Assembly: GCA_000403255.2 (NCBI GenBank) | Contig: KE159571.1 | Location: forward strand, 139,250-203,249 | Direction: 5' to 3' | From: Lachnospiraceae bacterium 3-1 | GTDB lineage: Bacteria > Bacillota > Clostridia > Lachnospirales > Lachnospiraceae | DNA: 64,000 nt | Shown: positions 33,805 through 42,863 of the stretch, piece by piece | Position numbering within the stretch: position 1 is the first letter of the stretch | How the letters are laid out: the number at the start of each line of letters is the position of its first letter | The notes under the pieces: model-generated | What the model was told of the DNA's origin: nothing | Database searches by the model: none | The model's input: the letters and a program-made list of their open reading frames with translations, nothing else | Position numbers and translations under genes: made by a program

Positions 33805-34980
33805 CTATCTTTTTCCCACTACTTTTCCTAACATTTTTTTATGCATAACAGCCATAAGTACCAGGATTGCTAATAAATAAGCCGGAAACAGGGAAACGCT
33901 GATATGATTTGCGATAAATCCGAAAATCGGCGGCATCAAGCAAGTTCCCACATAGGCAGAAGCCATTTGTACGCCAATCATAGCCTGAGACTTATCCGCT
34001 CCAAAATGCTCTGGGGTGGAATGAATGATGGAAGGATAGATTGGGGCACAGCCTAACCCAGTAAAAATCAATCCTGATAATGCGCTTACATTGCCAAAGG
34101 GCAAAAACAAAAGTACAATACCACAGAATATCAATCCCTGTCCAATCCGTATCATCTGGGTATCATTCCATTTCATTGTTAGAAAACCGCTAAGCGCCCT
34201 GCCTGCTGTAATGCCAATAAAAAACATACTTGCAAACCCGGCGGCAGTTTCTGCGGATAATCCCTGGCGCAGTACAAGATAACTGCTTGCCCATAAGCCT
34301 GCAGTCTGCTCCAAAGCACAGTAACAGAAAAATGCTATCATAATTTCCTTTGCACCTGGAATTTTAATAATTTCACCTAAGGAAAGGGCCTTTGCGCCAT
34401 CTTCCCCATCCCCCTGCCCAGTATCGTCTGTTCCCTGCTTTTTCCATAAGGGAAGACTAAAAATTAAGATGGCAGTTAAGGCAATTTGAAGAATGGCGAT
34501 ATAGCGGTAGCCCATATTCCAGCTTTGCCCACCAGTCAGTGCATAACCCATAATATAAGGACCCAGGGAAGCCCCAACGCCCCACATACAATGAAGCCAG
34601 CTCATATGTCTGCTTGCATAGTGGAGCGCAACATAGTTATTCAAAGAAGCGTCTACGCTTCCAGCGCCAAGTCCATAAGGAATGGCCCACAAGCACAAGG
34701 CAGCGTAAGAATGGCTGATAGAAAACCCAAATAGCGCAGCAGCAGTCATTAACACACTGGCGGCTGTAACCTTTCCTGTTCCAAATTTTTTGGTCAATCG
34801 GTCGCTTTGCAGGCTGGAAACAATTGTGCCTACAGAAATAATCATGGAAATTCCACCTGCATAGGAAACAGGTACGGAAAATTCCTGATACATAGTCGGC
34901 CAGGCGGAGCCTAACAGAGAATCTGGGAGACCCAGACTAATAAAAGCAAGATAAATAATCATCAACAATAACTGAAACAT
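33805..34980 (-). CDS. Major facilitator superfamily transporter
   Basis: A 391-residue protein with 12 predicted membrane segments. The loop 2-3 signature is present as SDRLTKKFGTGKV, and the start FISLGLPDSLLGSAWPTMYQ is typical of a Firmicutes MFS subgroup that also has sugar permeases. It is divergent from an AraC-type regulator 116 bases away, which suggests that the regulator controls it in response to the transported compound. Direction of transport is not evident. Confidence 0.9.
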   Translation of the reverse strand: MFQLLLMIIYLAFISLGLPDSLLGSAWPTMYQEFSVPVSYAGGISMIISVGTIVSSLQSDRLTKKFGTGKVTAASVLMTAAALFGFSISHSYAALCLWAIPYGLGAGSVDASLNNYVALHYASRHMSWLHCMWGVGASLGPYIMGYALTGGQSWNMGYRYIAILQIALTAILIFSLPLWKKQGTDDTGQGDGEDGAKALSLGEIIKIPGAKEIMIAFFCYCALEQTAGLWASSYLVLRQGLSAETAAGFASMFFIGITAGRALSGFLTMKWNDTQMIRIGQGLIFCGIVLLFLPFGNVSALSGLIFTGLGCAPIYPSIIHSTPEHFGADKSQAMIGVQMASAYVGTCLMPPIFGFIANHISVSLFPAYLLAILVLMAVMHKKMLGKVVGKR

Positions 34981-35032
34981 CTTATCGTCCTCCTGTATTT
35001 TTGTTTATGAAAAGAATACCGTCAAACAAAAC

Positions 35033-35061
35033 TTGATACAATACATTTTCAGACGTATAAT
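35033..35061 (+). promoter_or_regulatory. Promoter of the AraC-type regulator
   Basis: TTGATA (35033-35038), 17 bases, TATAAT (35056-35061), about 35 bases before the start codon: a good sigma-A match. Confidence 0.7.
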
Positions 35062-35096
35062 ATAAAAAAAACGCCAAACAGACAGAAAGGAAAACT

Positions 35097-35993
35097 ATGG
35101 CATTACAGGAATGCGGATTAAATTTAAACAAAGCAGCAAAGGAACTTCAGCCCCATGGCAGCCTGGAATTTCCTTGTGCTGGATATTCCTCTTACCACAC
35201 AGACAGACAGGAAGATCATATTCCGTGGCATTGGCATGAGGAAATTGAAATTGTATATATAGAAGAGGGACAGATGAAAATAAAAATACCATCACAATCC
35301 TTTCTTCTGGAAAAGGGCGATTGTATGGTAATCAATTCCAATATTCTCCATTATGGCGGAGCTGTCAAGGAATGTAAACTGTGTTCCCTTGTGTTCAGCC
35401 CTGCCCTTATTGCTGGAAATGAGGATTTTGTATTTTTCAAAAAATATGTACAGCCATTATTAACCAATTGCAGCTTTTCCGGCTATTTGATAAAACCAGG
35501 AGACAATGAGAAGGTATCCCACTGGTTTCAAAATGCATTTGAATCAGTGGCCCAAGAATGTTACGGCTATGAATTTATCGTGCGAGAAAAATTATCCAAT
35601 ATCTGGCTATTCTTATATGGAAGATTTCACCCTCAGGCAGATACGCAAAATATCCCCCTGAACCAGGACAATCTCCGCATTGGAAAAATGCTCGCATATA
35701 TCCATAAAAATTTTGCAGATGATATTTCCTTATCAGATATTTCAAATACGGCTGATATCAGCGAACGGGAATGTCTACGTTGTTTTGGGAAAACAATCCA
35801 GCTTTCTCCCATTCAATATTTACTAAAATACCGGGTGATGCAGGGTGCAAAAATGCTTTTGGGGAATCCAACAGACAGCATATCAGAAATCGCTGTTTTA
35901 TGTGGCTTTGACAGCCCAAGTAATTTTGCTAAAATATTTAAGCGTTTCTATAATTGTACGCCCCGAGAATACAGAAAAGCACATGTAAAATAG
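35097..35993 (+). CDS. AraC-family transcriptional regulator
   Basis: A 298-residue regulator with an N-terminal cupin-like sensor (IPWHWHEEIEIVYIEEG at about 42-58, the usual metal/sugar-binding strand) and a C-terminal double HTH (about 190-295; the first contains DISLSDISNTADISERECLR, the second ISEIAVLCGFDSPSNFAKIF and the PREYRK end). AAAGG lies a few bases before the ATG. It is divergent from the MFS gene and is its probable regulator. Confidence 0.92.
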   Translation: MALQECGLNLNKAAKELQPHGSLEFPCAGYSSYHTDRQEDHIPWHWHEEIEIVYIEEGQMKIKIPSQSFLLEKGDCMVINSNILHYGGAVKECKLCSLVFSPALIAGNEDFVFFKKYVQPLLTNCSFSGYLIKPGDNEKVSHWFQNAFESVAQECYGYEFIVREKLSNIWLFLYGRFHPQADTQNIPLNQDNLRIGKMLAYIHKNFADDISLSDISNTADISERECLRCFGKTIQLSPIQYLLKYRVMQGAKMLLGNPTDSISEIAVLCGFDSPSNFAKIFKRFYNCTPREYRKAHVK

Positions 35994-36043
35994 CAGTTTT
36001 GGAAGTTATCGTGGTACAATTACAATAAAAATTTGGAGGGGAC

Positions 36044-36616
36044 ATGAAAATGAGAAAAGAACTATCGGAAATGTCTTGTCAAGAATTATGGGAATTGTTT
36101 CCCATATTCCTGGTTGCACATAGTGACAAGTGGAATCTATATTATAATGAAATAGAAAATTTTTTAAAATGCAAGTTATCCAAATGTCCCGTTGAGAGGA
36201 TTAGCCATATTGGAAGCACCGCTGTATCTAAAATTTGGGCAAAGGATATTGTTGATGTGCTCGTTGAGGTGTCCAAGGATTCAGACCTTGAGCATACTGC
36301 AAAGGAAATGGAAAAGAATGGATTTCTTCGAATGTCAACGGAAAAGAAAAGAATATCCTTTAACCGAGGATATACCAAAGAGGGGTTTGCGGAGAAAGTT
36401 TTTCATGTGCACCTTCGTTATGCTGGAGATAATGATGAATTGTATTTTAGGGATTATCTCAATGACCACCCCCAGATAGCCAAGGAATATGAAACCATGA
36501 AACTGCAATTGTGGAAAAAATTTGAGCATGATAGAGATGCCTATACCAACGCAAAGACTGAGTTTATTCAAACATGGACCTCTAAGGCAAAAGAAGTTTA
36601 TAGAGAAAGGTACTGA
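36044..36616 (+). CDS. GrpB-family (UPF0157) nucleotidyltransferase-like protein
   Basis: A 190-residue protein of the GrpB/UPF0157 group, a branch of the polymerase-beta nucleotidyltransferase fold. The catalytic-type motif is HIGSTAVSKIWAKDIVDVLV (G-S-T then D-x-D-like D-I-V-D), followed by the conserved HVHLRYAGD and FRDYLNDHP segments. GGAGGGG precedes the ATG. It lies 51 bases downstream of the AraC gene, on the same strand. Biological role unknown. Confidence 0.86.
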   Translation: MKMRKELSEMSCQELWELFPIFLVAHSDKWNLYYNEIENFLKCKLSKCPVERISHIGSTAVSKIWAKDIVDVLVEVSKDSDLEHTAKEMEKNGFLRMSTEKKRISFNRGYTKEGFAEKVFHVHLRYAGDNDELYFRDYLNDHPQIAKEYETMKLQLWKKFEHDRDAYTNAKTEFIQTWTSKAKEVYRERY

Positions 36617-36818
36617 CCGATTCCTCTATCAGAAAATAGAGAAAATCCAAACCAAAAGATTACGTAAAGAAAAGAGGCTAGAATCCGTATGAGGTTCTTT
36701 CTGAACTTTGGGTATTGTTAGAAAAGGCAGATGTAAAAATATCTGCTTTTTCTTTTATCCTCTTTATTCTCATTTTTGGGTATTTATGGTAAAGTTAAGA
36801 TAAAAAACACGAAAGAAG

Positions 36819-37523
36819 ATGATCAGATTGAAATATTTCCCAACACAGGATTACTCATTTCTATTAGATGAAAATCATTATGTTTATGACCATATCGAAA
36901 CAGAGGACAGCTTACATATCTACATTAAATCAAAAGAACATAGCTGTGCCTGCCCTGTCTGTGGAAAAATGAGCAGCACACCCCACGCCACTTACAAAAG
37001 AAAGTTTCAAGACACACCTATCCACTGTAAACAGACCTTTTTACATGCAAATGTGTATAAATATGACTGTGAAAATCCAGAGTGTGACTGTAAAGTTTTT
37101 ATGGAAGACCTCCCTTTTGCAAAACCTTCACAAGTGCGCACGGATGCATTAAATACCCTGATTCTTGCCACATCCATGTTCCTTAGTAATGAAGGGGCGA
37201 GTAAAGTGCTGTCGCTGCTCGGTGTCCAGGTGGCAGACCGTTTCCATTTGCTGCAGAATCTTCTTGGATATATGAAGGATATTTTCAAGGAAGAGATGCC
37301 GCCCCAAATATATATTCAAGATGGGAATATATCGGAAAAGGCTCCAGAAAAAATATTAAAAGAAAAAACACCGGAAGGCTCTTTTCTGGAAAGCCTTCAT
37401 TATGACAACGCCCCGCCAGTGGATCCCAGTGGAAATGTAATTGCTTATGATAACAAAAAGCATGATTTAAATTCGGCACAATATCAGCATCAGGAAAAGA
37501 CACGGGAAAAAAACAGCAATTGA
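36819..37523 (+). pseudogene. ISL3 transposase first frame with in-frame 95-residue deletion
   Basis: A 234-residue frame identical to the 329-residue frame of the other copy except for loss of residues 138-232. The loss removes both catalytic aspartates (D164/D165 and D214). The zinc ribbon and the slippery site at 37508-37514 remain. The frame is open, but the product cannot be catalytically active; it could still bind the ends and act as an inhibitor of transposition. Confidence 0.92.
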
Positions 37524-38335
37524 TCAGAGATATACAGGATTATTGGAACGGGCAGGAAAAACCCCGGATAAAAAAGGTGGCAGAGGCTTTCGGGATAGCG
37601 CCGCCGACGGCAAAGAAATATATTTTCATGACACAGGAGGATATCGACAGCCTGGGGCATCCTGCCAATTACAAAAAACGGGAATCATCCATGAACGCCT
37701 GGCTGAATATCATTTACAAAATGATGCTGGACGGATGCAGCAATGAAACAATTTATTTTTATATCAAGCGGCAGCATGATTATAAAGAATCTGATAAAAA
37801 ACTTGCAAAATATATTTACCTTATCGGAAAAAACAACTTTCCGGACAGAACCCCGTTTAATGCCAAAACAACAATGGAATGGGTGCTGCCGCCCGGAGTG
37901 ACCGTGATCAGCAGAATGGATCTGCTCAAATATATATTGACCTGCAATCCCAAAACAAAACGTGATTCCGTAATCGGAGAATATATCGGCCAGATAAAAA
38001 GCCTTTATCCTGCCATCGAAAAAGTTGAAACCATGTTCAAAGAATTCCATTCATTGTTGATGGGGAGTAACGAAGAAAAACTGGATGAATATCTGGAAAA
38101 GTATGGGACAAGCGAAATAGAACCATTTTGCAATGGAATAAAAAAGGATATCACTCCGGTCAAGAATGCGATATCCTTATCAGTAAGCTCTGGATTTGTT
38201 GAAGGAAATAACAACAAATTCAAAGTCCTCAAACGTATTGTATACGGCAGGAGCGGATTCGTCAATCTCGAAAAAAAATGTAAGTTAGCATTTTTATCCA
38301 AAGGTCAAGATTTCTCTCTCACTGCATTATTATAA
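37520..38335 (+). CDS. ISL3 transposase second frame, copy 2
   Basis: A 271-residue frame with the same protein sequence as the frame at 17786-18601, including the HTH-like insertion and the catalytic E228 in SGFVEGNNNKFK. It overlaps the stop of the first frame by four bases (TTGA) in the -1 frame. On its own it lacks the first two acidic residues of the DDE triad, and in this copy the frame-shifted fusion lacks them as well. Confidence 0.88.
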   Translation: MIRDIQDYWNGQEKPRIKKVAEAFGIAPPTAKKYIFMTQEDIDSLGHPANYKKRESSMNAWLNIIYKMMLDGCSNETIYFYIKRQHDYKESDKKLAKYIYLIGKNNFPDRTPFNAKTTMEWVLPPGVTVISRMDLLKYILTCNPKTKRDSVIGEYIGQIKSLYPAIEKVETMFKEFHSLLMGSNEEKLDEYLEKYGTSEIEPFCNGIKKDITPVKNAISLSVSSGFVEGNNNKFKVLKRIVYGRSGFVNLEKKCKLAFLSKGQDFSLTALL

Positions 38336-38457
38336 AACAAGCTGGCGCCAGTATGGCACCAGCTAATATCTTATAGCTTATACCCAAAGTTCAGAAAGAA
38401 CCCCGTATGAATCAAACCCCTTTTCTATCTATACAGATTCATAAATGTACAACCGTT

Positions 38458-38643
38458 TTATACAAAATTATGCTCCAGTTCTGACACAAGCTGCTGCATT
38501 TCCACTTTAGAAGTTACATTCCTGGCAGCCTCCACTACCTTCCTTTTCTCTGTTTCATCCATCTGCGCATAAACAGATAATGCTTTTTCATTTAAACCAA
38601 GCTGAAAACTCAACCCGATGGGCATATCGTATTTATTTTCCAT
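38458..38643 (-). CDS. Small conserved-looking protein, unknown (61 aa)
   Basis: A 61-residue soluble protein beginning MENKYDMPIGLSFQLGLN, with a helical, charged second half (MDETEKRKVVEAARNVTSKV). AAGGGG precedes the ATG. This type of small protein with an 'M..GL.FQL.LNE.A...Y..L...EK..V...A' pattern is widespread in Clostridia, without known function. It lies downstream of the kinase-REC-HNH operon by about 150 bases, close to the edge of the IS. Confidence 0.65.
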   Translation of the reverse strand: MENKYDMPIGLSFQLGLNEKALSVYAQMDETEKRKVVEAARNVTSKVEMQQLVSELEHNFV

Positions 38644-38789
38644 AATGGTCCCCTTCCTTACTGCATATCACATTTGCTGGGTAATTGCACACCAAATTTC
38701 TACACCACATGCATTTTTCAATTACCTACCTAACATTAGTATAGACCAAAATAAATACTTTATACCTCATTAGTGGAAGTTTTTCACCT

Positions 38790-39488
38790 TCAATTCTTGC
38801 TGCTTCGGTTTTTACCGTTGGAATTATCTGGAATTGTGGGTTCAATCAGTTGCTGATCCAATTGCTGAAATACTTTTGTTCCTCGGTAAACTGCCCGAAA
38901 CAGCTTCTCAATTTCTACACATTTCCTGGCAACTTTACCAGCTACAGATTCCAATAGTTTTCTTTTTTCCAAATCCATTTCTTTTTTCTGTTGTTCCTCT
39001 AGCTGGCCACATAGCTTTTCCAGCCGCTCAAGCAGCCACGCAAAATTATGTACTGGGCGATATAACTTTAACATGTTTATCATTTCCCGCCCCTTTAAAT
39101 CGTCCGAATCAATACCGCCTAATTCATTCCGATAAAATACACTATTATAATCTGTCTCTACTGGATCGTAAAACAATACATTTTCAATTTTCGTGTCATT
39201 ATATATATCCCCCTCATACTTATCCCCTTTTGATAAATTACATTTTGGGCATGACCACATCAAATTATTATAATCTGTCCTTAATTCATCCCTTACCCCT
39301 CTAAAAACCTTTTCAGGAATAAAATGTTCCACATGATACGAGACAGTCACCAAATCTTCTGGCATATTGCAATAACAGCATCTACCACAAAAATCTTTTT
39401 GTAAATGCGGCCTGTACTTTTGTGGGGTTTCATATTCATTTGTACATGTCCTCTGTATCTCATGTTCCTTAAATTCCGCGTACCTCAT
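38790..39488 (-). CDS. HNH endonuclease, putative effector of a kinase-REC operon
   Basis: A 232-residue protein with an HNH/beta-beta-alpha-Me nuclease domain in its first 90 residues: a zinc knuckle C37-x2-C40 and C80-x2-C83, the catalytic-type H55 in YHVEHFIPEK, and N75 and N84 in YNNLMWSCPKCNLSKGDK. The C-terminal half is helical (about 140-205) and may mediate contacts. It is the third gene of the operon, four bases after the REC gene stop, with AAGGTG six bases before its ATG. HNH proteins next to ATPases in this arrangement are common effectors in anti-phage modules, where they cut DNA. That role is inferred here. Confidence 0.85.
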   Translation of the reverse strand: MRYAEFKEHEIQRTCTNEYETPQKYRPHLQKDFCGRCCYCNMPEDLVTVSYHVEHFIPEKVFRGVRDELRTDYNNLMWSCPKCNLSKGDKYEGDIYNDTKIENVLFYDPVETDYNSVFYRNELGGIDSDDLKGREMINMLKLYRPVHNFAWLLERLEKLCGQLEEQQKKEMDLEKRKLLESVAGKVARKCVEIEKLFRAVYRGTKVFQQLDQQLIEPTIPDNSNGKNRSSKN

Positions 39489-39492
39489 AATT

Positions 39493-40140
39493 TCACCTTA
39501 ACAATTTCTCATATTTTTCCAATTCCGCAAATGCCTCCCTTAAATCAGACATATCCAACGCTGTATCCATTCTTGTTTGATATATTTGCTTATATCTGCT
39601 CAACTCATTTTCTATTTTAATTATTTCTTCCAATGTTTCCTGATTTGCCCCATTCCCATCTAACTTTTTCAACGCTACTGCCAATTGTGTTTCTAAATCT
39701 TTTCTGCGGACAGTGTATCTTTCCATATTCAGCATTATATTTTTAACAAGTTCTTTTGTCGTATCAAGTTCAGGTCTTAGAAATATCTTTTTTGCATATA
39801 CTTTATCTGCATCTGTATATTGTGATTCCTTACTTTCATCAGGTGCATTTGTCATAATTACAACAGGAAATTCTGGTGTCTCCTCATGCATAAATTCAAT
39901 AATTTCCCATCCCTTTATCACATCTGCTGTTGTATCCAATTTAAAGTCAACAATCAATGCTTGTATATTCCCATCTTCCACATCCTGACGTATTTCAGAT
40001 ACAATATCCTGACGTGTTCTAGCTTCCAGCTCATATTCTTTAAATTCAATTTCCGCATTCCAGCCCACATTATCCAAAACAGATACTTGTATATCTGCAC
40101 GTTCACTTTGGGCGTCATCTATTATACCGATTCGATACAT
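39493..40140 (-). CDS. Stand-alone response regulator receiver (REC) protein with coiled-coil tail
   Basis: A 215-residue protein with a complete receiver domain: the acidic pair D8/D9 in IGIIDDAQ, the phospho-acceptor D65 in ALIVDFKLD, T97 in VVIMTNAP and the lysine in YAKKIF (117/118). After about residue 125 there is only a helical, coiled-coil-prone tail and no DNA-binding domain, so it is not an ordinary transcription regulator. It overlaps the kinase gene by 26 bases, which implies coupled translation. It is probably phosphorylated by the kinase and passes the signal to the HNH protein by contact. Confidence 0.88.
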   Translation of the reverse strand: MYRIGIIDDAQSERADIQVSVLDNVGWNAEIEFKEYELEARTRQDIVSEIRQDVEDGNIQALIVDFKLDTTADVIKGWEIIEFMHEETPEFPVVIMTNAPDESKESQYTDADKVYAKKIFLRPELDTTKELVKNIMLNMERYTVRRKDLETQLAVALKKLDGNGANQETLEEIIKIENELSRYKQIYQTRMDTALDMSDLREAFAELEKYEKLLR

Positions 40141-42676
40141 TACTATCTCCTTTTTTCCATATGATTTTCAGTCCAAATCCCTTTGGTTTGTCCATTACTG
40201 AAATTGTTCCATCATTACGTTCTACGGTTTCCTTCACCACCCAAAGACCTAAACCAGTTCCTTTACCTTCCTTAGAAGTTTCTCCTAATTCAAATATTTT
40301 ATCCGGATTTCCACGATATTTTTCTGCAAGGACAGGCCCATTATTCTCCAATAAAAAATATAATTCATTCTCTGCTTCCTTTAGACTAAAAGAAATCTCT
40401 CTTTCCTGGTTATGCTCTTGTTCCAGAAACCAAGCTGAATTTAAAATAAAATTATTCAATATAATATACATATCTACCAGTGCAATTGGCATATCGTCTT
40501 TTATCTTTTCGTTTTCATCCCAAACCAAACGAATTAAAATATGTTTTTCTTTTAAAAGAACTTCCCATTTAGATAATATCTCCATAAGCATCTTTTTCAG
40601 GGAATTGTTCTGTACCTTTAAATTCTCTTTCTTTAGTCCATCCATAATAACATCCAAAAATGCTGCTGTTACCATATCGTTCCTTTCTAGGCTATCGATA
40701 CGGCTATATGGATTATATGCTGCTAATCCTTCATACCCCTTACCTTTTAAAATATAATTTATGCGACTCCTTATTTGAGATGCCTCTACATGGAATTGTG
40801 TATTGATGGCATTAAACTCATGAAAAAATGTATTCAACATAATGCCAGAAGAACTCAAAATCTGCTGAATCTGCTTACTGTTCAACTCCCTTTCCGATTC
40901 CTTCATAATCTCATATACGGTATCAAACATTTCTTCTTCTGAAAACCCATTTTTCTGCTTTATACCACTCTCCTCTTCCCCACTTGTTACCTGGTCCACT
41001 TTCTCAGATACCTTGGCATTTCTTTTGAAACTTTCTGCCCTACGGGAAGCCTCCAGCATGATCTTTGTCTTGTAGCCTGCCATCTCATCTTCAATGGTTT
41101 TCACCCATTTTGCATATTCTCGGTAAATGTACTGCCGATCAAACTCAAATTCCTTCAAACATTCCTGTAGAAGACTAACAAAAATATAATATGTATCTGT
41201 GAGCGCAATTCCTTCCCTGTTGGCCATATCCTCCAAATATGGGTTGGATTCCCGTCCTATTTTTACTAATCCTATCATCTGATAAGGCTGTACACGCCAG
41301 GAACCAGTTTGATTGGCCACAGAAATTGAGCTTTTTTGTGCCCGTTCGCTCATTCCAATCCAATCATACATGGCTCCCACATCTCCATAAGGGCGTACTT
41401 TAAAATTATCTCGATATAATTTCACGCCAGAAAATTGATTTAATAAATTTTTTCTCTTTTTTACAGCTACTTTCTTCATAATAGCATGTTCATTGTTCAT
41501 ATTTCTCAAAAAATACATTTCTGCAGTAAACGGCCCTACTCTCTGTATTTTTTCCAATCCGTCCAAGGGTAGAATATCTTGTACATTTCTTTTAATCGTT
41601 ATTTCTTTATCATAATCTTCCTTCTGATAGCCTTTTCTCTGTAATTTCTCTCTTGTCCAAAATTCCTCCAAGGACCTTTTCTGAGTCGTTTCATACTTTT
41701 CCACCGTAATATATTTTTTTGAAAGATTGACCTCATTCCGAAGTAATCGAATACTCAGGCATTCTCTTCCATCATATTCCGCTTTTATCCTATAGTCATA
41801 ATCATCCCCATCTATAGATACTTCCTCTGTCTGGTAATTATATTCCGAAAAAAAATGGTTATTTACAATAACTTCAAATCTATCCGCACTCCCAATGGGA
41901 TTGATACTCTTTAAATTAGCATTTACCTTTTGAAAGAGCCTCATACTCCAAGCTTCCCTAATTGGAGCCAACTGAATCAAAGTCCCTGTGGACCAGTTAT
42001 GTTCTGCTAAGACAGGATTTTTCTCCCCCAGCATTTTCTCCACAATCTTCCTATATCCTGCGCGACTAAAATCCAATTGGGCCTTTACATCCCCAATTAA
42101 CTTCGCATTTTCAAATTGCTCCCAATCCATACCCCATATCAATACTTCCTGAGCAGTCCGGTCTTTCGTATACATAACAGATTGGGTGGAAAGCTTATCC
42201 AGTGCAAACCTTCCTATTCCTTTAGCGCCTGTTTTGATACGTCCTTTATCTGACATACTATTGTACTCTTTATTACTAGTTCCAATATACATCCATACGT
42301 TTTTCACAATATCCAAGCTCATGCCAGAGCCATTGTCTGCCACTATAATTCTATTATGAGAAAACAATATTTCCCGCAACGCATCCTGCTCCTGCTCAGA
42401 CAAAGTTCTCTTCTTAATCCACTCTCCTTTTTTCTGTTCATAGCAATTCTGTACAAAAAATAATTCACTTTCTGACAAATAGTCTGAAAAATCACCAACT
42501 ACTGCCCTGTCAGGAATATCAGGAAATGGCATAAAAAAATCAACATAAACGCAAGTTGCGTCTGCATCATATGCATTCTTAATTAATTCAATCAATGCCC
42601 CATCAACATCTGCTATGTTTTCCCGTCCTATCAATCTTGCAGTCTTCGCACCAACCTGGAACTCAACCTGTTGCAT
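40115..42676 (-). CDS. Soluble histidine kinase with N-terminal Hsp90/MORC-like ATPase domain
   Basis: A protein of about 853 residues (ATG at 42676; a TTG seven codons earlier is possible). The N-terminal domain is a GHKL ATPase of Hsp90/MORC type: N-box ELIKNAYDAD (37-46 in the longer numbering), ADNGSGM (120-126) and GAKGIGRFALDKLS (157-170). A long middle region follows. Then comes a kinase core: an H-box MLNTFFHEFNAI with H626-E627, N-box YIILNNFILNSAW (about 744-756), LENNGP (783-788) and GKGTGLGLWVVKETV (from 811). There is no membrane segment, so the sensor is cytoplasmic. Two separate GHKL domains in one chain are unusual. The REC and HNH genes follow directly. Confidence 0.85.
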   Translation of the reverse strand: MQQVEFQVGAKTARLIGRENIADVDGALIELIKNAYDADATCVYVDFFMPFPDIPDRAVVGDFSDYLSESELFFVQNCYEQKKGEWIKKRTLSEQEQDALREILFSHNRIIVADNGSGMSLDIVKNVWMYIGTSNKEYNSMSDKGRIKTGAKGIGRFALDKLSTQSVMYTKDRTAQEVLIWGMDWEQFENAKLIGDVKAQLDFSRAGYRKIVEKMLGEKNPVLAEHNWSTGTLIQLAPIREAWSMRLFQKVNANLKSINPIGSADRFEVIVNNHFFSEYNYQTEEVSIDGDDYDYRIKAEYDGRECLSIRLLRNEVNLSKKYITVEKYETTQKRSLEEFWTREKLQRKGYQKEDYDKEITIKRNVQDILPLDGLEKIQRVGPFTAEMYFLRNMNNEHAIMKKVAVKKRKNLLNQFSGVKLYRDNFKVRPYGDVGAMYDWIGMSERAQKSSISVANQTGSWRVQPYQMIGLVKIGRESNPYLEDMANREGIALTDTYYIFVSLLQECLKEFEFDRQYIYREYAKWVKTIEDEMAGYKTKIMLEASRRAESFKRNAKVSEKVDQVTSGEEESGIKQKNGFSEEEMFDTVYEIMKESERELNSKQIQQILSSSGIMLNTFFHEFNAINTQFHVEASQIRSRINYILKGKGYEGLAAYNPYSRIDSLERNDMVTAAFLDVIMDGLKKENLKVQNNSLKKMLMEILSKWEVLLKEKHILIRLVWDENEKIKDDMPIALVDMYIILNNFILNSAWFLEQEHNQEREISFSLKEAENELYFLLENNGPVLAEKYRGNPDKIFELGETSKEGKGTGLGLWVVKETVERNDGTISVMDKPKGFGLKIIWKKGDSNVSNRYNR

Positions 42677-42734
42677 TTTATCACCACTTTTCTCCAAGAA
42701 AACAATTTACCATGCATATCTTCTTTTGTTACAT

Positions 42735-42763
42735 ATCATAACATTTTATACTACATATCACAA
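42735..42763 (-). promoter_or_regulatory. Promoter of the kinase-REC-HNH operon
   Basis: On the minus strand: TTGTGA (42763-42758), 17 bases, TATGAT (42740-42735), about 60 bases before the kinase start. With the spoVAC terminator upstream, it makes the operon independent of sporulation transcription. Confidence 0.6.
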
Positions 42764-42808
42764 TAGATTTCCGGCTTCCAACAGTATTTTTCCTAGAATA
42801 TGAAAAAA

Positions 42809-42845
42809 CAGGATGTACAAACATTATCCAAGATCTGCCATCCTG
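42809..42845 (-). terminator. Terminator after spoVAC
   Basis: CAGGATG and CATCCTG form a 7-bp stem with a 23-base loop, followed on the minus strand by TTTTTTC. It ends the spoVAA-AB-AC transcript before the accessory genes. Confidence 0.7.
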
Positions 42846-42863
42846 CCTTGTATTTATTTTCAC

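Larger units (their letters stand above)
36693..38402 (+). mobile_element. ISL3-family insertion sequence, internally deleted copy (1710 bp)
   Basis: The same element as 17719-19713 but in the opposite orientation and 285 bp shorter. Both 23-bp ends are intact, and it has its own 8-bp target duplication, CCGTATGA (36685-36692 and 38403-38410). The deletion junction lies at a 10-bp sequence, GTGTCCAGGT, that occurs at both edges of the missing segment in the full copy, so it arose by slippage or recombination between short direct repeats. It is a non-autonomous copy that a full element could still mobilise. Confidence 0.95.

Noticed and set aside
37520-37522. Independent initiation of the second IS frame at the overlapping TTG
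   Set aside because: There is no good ribosome site at the right distance, while a canonical slippery heptamer lies seven bases before the stop. Frameshifting is the better explanation, although coupling cannot be excluded.
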